The position numbers and the translations under genes are program-made. The notes beneath the pieces are model-generated. The model was not told the DNA's origin, searched no databases, and worked only from the letters and a program-made list of their open reading frames with translations. This document shows positions 5,186 through 7,808 of a stretch of DNA of 7,808 nt, piece after piece. Origin of the DNA: RUG11272 sp045226335 (GTDB lineage Bacteria > Bacillota > Clostridia > Christensenellales > Aristaeellaceae); contig JBGVCH010000031.1 in NCBI GenBank assembly GCA_045226335.1, positions 1 to 7,808 of the forward strand. The letters are read 5' to 3'. How positions within the stretch are numbered: position 1 is the first letter of the stretch; every line of letters starts with the position of its first letter.

Positions 5186-6232
5186 TTGAAGAATGGATCT
5201 CAGAAGCGAAGCGCTGTCATACTGGTTCTCCTGTTCCTGATCGGCGCGTTCATGTTCGTCTGGCCGATGGTCTCCGAATGGGCTTCCTATCAGGCGGATG
5301 ACGAGGAGTACGGAACCATGGCTGAACAGGTCCGTGTGCAGGAAACCGGATCGGAAATCCGTCCGACGCCCGCGCCGACGGAAACCATCACGGCTGATCC
5401 TGCGCTGCCGGATGAATCTCCCGATCCCAGCGGGCTTCTCCCGGAGGAACCGCCGGGAACCGAAGCCTCAGAGACAGCCTGTACAGAAACGCCCGCTCCG
5501 GAAGCGACCGCTTTACCGCCCGTGGAGTCTGAGCCGGAGACCACACCGGACACGCCGGTGACGGAAGAACCGACCAGTGAGCCGCCCAGGAACACGCATG
5601 GTCCGGGCACAGCGACACAGCGGCCAACAGACAAGCCCGCGCCTGCCACTCCGACGCCCAAGCCGCAGTCTGGCGTGGATCTGGAAGCCTGCCTGGCGCA
5701 GAACCGGGACTTCATCGCCTGGCTCACCATCCCCGGAACCGGGATTGATTACCCTGTGGTGCGCTCTGACAACACTGAATACTACCTGCACCATCTGTTC
5801 ACTGGAAAGCAGAGCAAGCTGGGCACCCTGTTCTCGCTGAAAAGCTCGGATTACAGGACGCCGAGCCGGAATATCGCCATCTACGGTCATCGCCTGAGCC
5901 ACAGCGACGCCATGTTCAGCACCCTTCTGGACTACAAAGATCCCGATTACTACGCGGCGCACAGCGTGATCCACCTGGATACCCTGTATGGCCGGCGGGA
6001 TTACCGGATCTTTGCGGTGATCAACATGAAGGTCACCGAATGGGACGCGGCGACGGCTTCCTTTGCCAGTGACGAGAGCTTCATGCGCTTTGTGAACCGG
6101 GCCAGACGAAAAGCCCTGTATGAGACCGGTGTTCAGGTGACGGCATCGGATCACATCCTGACCCTGATCACCTGCGACCGCGGCTATGGCGGCGTCAGCG
6201 GGCGGCTGATCGTCATGGCTGTACAAGAATAA
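5186..6232 (+). CDS. srtB: Class B sortase with long Pro/Thr/Glu stalk
   Basis: This 348-aa membrane-anchored cysteine transpeptidase has a short basic start, a membrane segment at about 9-29 (VILVLLFLIGAFMFVWPMV), and a low-complexity Pro/Thr/Glu/Ser stalk at about 50-162. The sortase domain spans about 163-348. The catalytic residues are visible: H235 in IYGHRL, C330 in LITC and R340 in SGRL. Their spacing, the DYPVVRSDN strand and the long helix before the last strands fit class B. Such enzymes cut a sorting signal on secreted proteins and attach them to the wall or to each other. The stalk is unusual; many class B sortases have only a short spacer, and it may carry the enzyme through the wall. 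TTG 5186 is chosen for its GGAGG. The next gene begins 13 bases after the stop and encodes a secreted protein, a likely functional partner. The exact substrate is unknown. Confidence 0.92.
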   Translation: MKNGSQKRSAVILVLLFLIGAFMFVWPMVSEWASYQADDEEYGTMAEQVRVQETGSEIRPTPAPTETITADPALPDESPDPSGLLPEEPPGTEASETACTETPAPEATALPPVESEPETTPDTPVTEEPTSEPPRNTHGPGTATQRPTDKPAPATPTPKPQSGVDLEACLAQNRDFIAWLTIPGTGIDYPVVRSDNTEYYLHHLFTGKQSKLGTLFSLKSSDYRTPSRNIAIYGHRLSHSDAMFSTLLDYKDPDYYAAHSVIHLDTLYGRRDYRIFAVINMKVTEWDAATASFASDESFMRFVNRARRKALYETGVQVTASDHILTLITCDRGYGGVSGRLIVMAVQE

Positions 6233-6245
6233 AGGAGATTTGCGA

Positions 6246-7808
6246 ATGCAAATGAAAGGAAAACTCAATCGTATTGCCGCCCTCATTCTGTCCGTGTGCA
6301 TGGCGCTCACCTGTATGCCCATGGCCGCGCTGGCGGAAGAGACGGCGGTGCCGGAGGACGGCGTTACCGTGGAAGTCATTCCCGTGGATTCCGGCGAGGA
6401 CTCTGTCACCTCTCCCGCGGAACCGGAGCCGCTGCCGGAAGAACAGCCGGCTGCTGATCTGCCCGCTGATGAGACGGAGGCGGAAGCTCCTGTGCTGCCG
6501 GCGGAAGAGACAACCGCGCCTGACGGTGCTGATGAAGAGCAGCAGGCTTCCCCGGATCCTGTGACAGAGGAGAATGAGGAAAGCACGACTGCTCCTTCTG
6601 ACACCTCCATGCCGGAGCCTGCTGACGAGACGGAGCCTGAGGAGCAGTCGGATATCCCGGAGCAGTCCGAGACAGAACCCGCTGATCCCGTGGAAAGCGA
6701 AGATCCTTCCATCCCGGAAGGAGATGATTCCTCGGACACCACCGAGTCGGATGCAGCCGAGCCTGAACAGGACGAGCCCGTGGACGACCGGCATCCCCTG
6801 CAGATCGCGCTGGAAACTTACGGACATGTTTATGTCCCGACTGTCCGGAAAACCAGTGTTTACAGCAGCCCAGTGCTGAAGGCGGATACACTGATCTATA
6901 CCACAACTTCCGACATCTTTCTGGTGCTGGCCACCGCGTACACCGAGCATGACACGGTGGTCATCTGGTTCCTGGACGAGGAAGGATATGTGGTAAAGGG
7001 CTTTGTCAGCGTGAAGAACCTGGACGATCACTTCCTGCTGGATGAGGACGCGGCGGAAATCAACTATCTGCCCATGGGCGAAGGCATGACCTCCATCGGT
7101 CTGATGGGTCTCTTCGTGGTGAACGGCTCCTATCCCGGCAGCGAGACGGAGGAGATCCCGGAGCCTCTTCCTGACGAACAGGATGAAACCCTTCCGGAGG
7201 ATGACGCTGAGGAAACCGGTACGCCGGAGGAAACCTCACAGCCCGAGGAGACCAGCCAGGAGCCTGAACCGGAAGACGGCGATCCCACCGAGACCTCCGA
7301 TGAACCGGAGGATCCGCTGGAAGAGTCTCCGGCCACTGACACGGAGCTTCCGCCCGAGGATGCCGAGGAAACGCCCGCGCACGCTGAGCCCGGCGCTTAC
7401 ATCGGCGTTACCCGGAGCACCCGCGTGTTTGCCGGGATCGACGAGCAGGCCGCGGAAACGCAGTACAGCGGCGAGTATCTGGGGCACTTTGTGAAGGCCG
7501 CCACGGTGCAGGTCCTGTCTGTGGAGCTGGACAAGAACGGCGGTGTCTGGTATCAGGTGCGCTTCCTGTACGGCGATGATTTCGCTGACGGAACGCTCAA
7601 GTGGACAGACTACAGCACGGCTTGGATCAGGGCAGATGAGACAGGCGACGCGGCCAGCGATTCCTGCACAGTCACGGATTTCGCCTGGACGCTGGAATAC
7701 CTCCGGATGAACCGGAGCAGTCAGCGGTCGCTGCGGTCCACGCCCATGAACGGCTTTACCCTGAAGAACATCAACGGCAGCATCGGCGGGTTCTATGAGT
7801 GGCAGTCG
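6246..7808 (+). CDS. Secreted acidic SH3-like surface protein, 3'-truncated
   Basis: The frame is open from ATG 6246 to the window edge (521 codons seen, no stop), preceded by AGGAG (6233-6237) at 8 nt. A signal peptide is clear: basic start MQMKGKLNR, hydrophobic core to about 28, and a probable cut after ALA (residue 30). The mature part alternates two very acidic Pro/Glu/Thr/Ser linkers (about 31-185 and 298-383) with two folded segments. The first, about 192-258 (YVPTVRKTSVYSS...), and the second, about 385-466 (YIGVTRSTRVF...WYQVRF...AWIRADE), have the look of bacterial SH3-like wall-binding domains, the second more clearly. A further segment follows near 505-521. It is probably an extracellular or wall-attached protein, perhaps a sortase substrate or a conjugation-surface component. 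Any sorting signal or enzymatic domain would be beyond the window. The two cysteines in the signal peptide do not form a normal lipobox. Confidence 0.88.
   Translation, partial: MQMKGKLNRIAALILSVCMALTCMPMAALAEETAVPEDGVTVEVIPVDSGEDSVTSPAEPEPLPEEQPAADLPADETEAEAPVLPAEETTAPDGADEEQQASPDPVTEENEESTTAPSDTSMPEPADETEPEEQSDIPEQSETEPADPVESEDPSIPEGDDSSDTTESDAAEPEQDEPVDDRHPLQIALETYGHVYVPTVRKTSVYSSPVLKADTLIYTTTSDIFLVLATAYTEHDTVVIWFLDEEGYVVKGFVSVKNLDDHFLLDEDAAEINYLPMGEGMTSIGLMGLFVVNGSYPGSETEEIPEPLPDEQDETLPEDDAEETGTPEETSQPEETSQEPEPEDGDPTETSDEPEDPLEESPATDTELPPEDAEETPAHAEPGAYIGVTRSTRVFAGIDEQAAETQYSGEYLGHFVKAATVQVLSVELDKNGGVWYQVRFLYGDDFADGTLKWTDYSTAWIRADETGDAASDSCTVTDFAWTLEYLRMNRSSQRSLRSTPMNGFTLKNINGSIGGFYEWQS

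Noticed and set aside
6246..6335. Lipoprotein signal in the surface protein
   Set aside because: Cysteines at residues 18 and 23 are not preceded by a proper lipobox and followed by a mature region; an ALA cut site at residue 30 fits ordinary signal peptidase better.
5513..6742. Minus-strand 409-aa Ser/Gly-rich open frame
   Set aside because: It lies opposite the sortase and surface protein. Its Ser/Gly-rich composition is the antisense image of Pro/Thr/Glu-rich codons, and it has no conserved motif.

Overview
The window looks like part of an integrative and conjugative (or phage-plasmid mosaic) element from a GC-rich Bacillota, most likely a gut Clostridia/Oscillospirales-type bacterium. 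The reasons are strong AGGAGG-type Shine-Dalgarno sites, several TTG starts, tightly overlapping genes all on the plus strand, a DUF1492-type sigma-like regulator, a Soj/Spo0J-type ParA-ParB pair, and a class B sortase followed by a long secreted acidic protein. The species assignment is inference. No rRNA, tRNA, transposase or integrase is visible.

Left block (1-2456): a phage-style replication and late-regulation cassette. It starts with the 3' part of a primase/helicase-type protein (zinc finger plus RecA-like DnaB/Twinkle-type ATPase), truncated by the window edge. Three small unknown proteins follow, then a DUF1492/ArpU-like regulator with a sigma-region-4-like helix-turn-helix. The genes overlap or abut and read as one operon, closed by an intrinsic terminator at about 2475-2520.

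Middle block (2457-2913): 457 bases without a conventional gene, but densely structured. It holds a 6-bp inverted repeat, six copies of TGTCGYCY spaced 10-11 bp (one per DNA turn), an extended -10 promoter abutting the array, and a second intrinsic-terminator hairpin only about 20 nt after the predicted transcription start. Next comes a ribosome-binding site driving a 7-codon mini-ORF whose start region duplicates the start region of parA 590 bp downstream. Together this resembles an activator-dependent late promoter with a terminator or antitermination checkpoint. The obvious candidate activator is the regulator encoded just upstream.

Right block (2914-7808): a conserved-looking 154-aa protein of unknown function, parA, parB (TTG start, overlapping parA), a hairpin with a GTGA loop, a membrane-anchored class B sortase with a long Pro/Thr/Glu linker (TTG start), and the first 521 codons of a secreted protein with two acidic linkers and two SH3-like segments, running off the window. 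The ParAB pair would segregate the element in its circular form. The sortase and secreted protein probably belong to the cell-surface part of a conjugation module. A plausible reading is that the phage-type regulator and phased-repeat promoter switch on this partition/surface operon.
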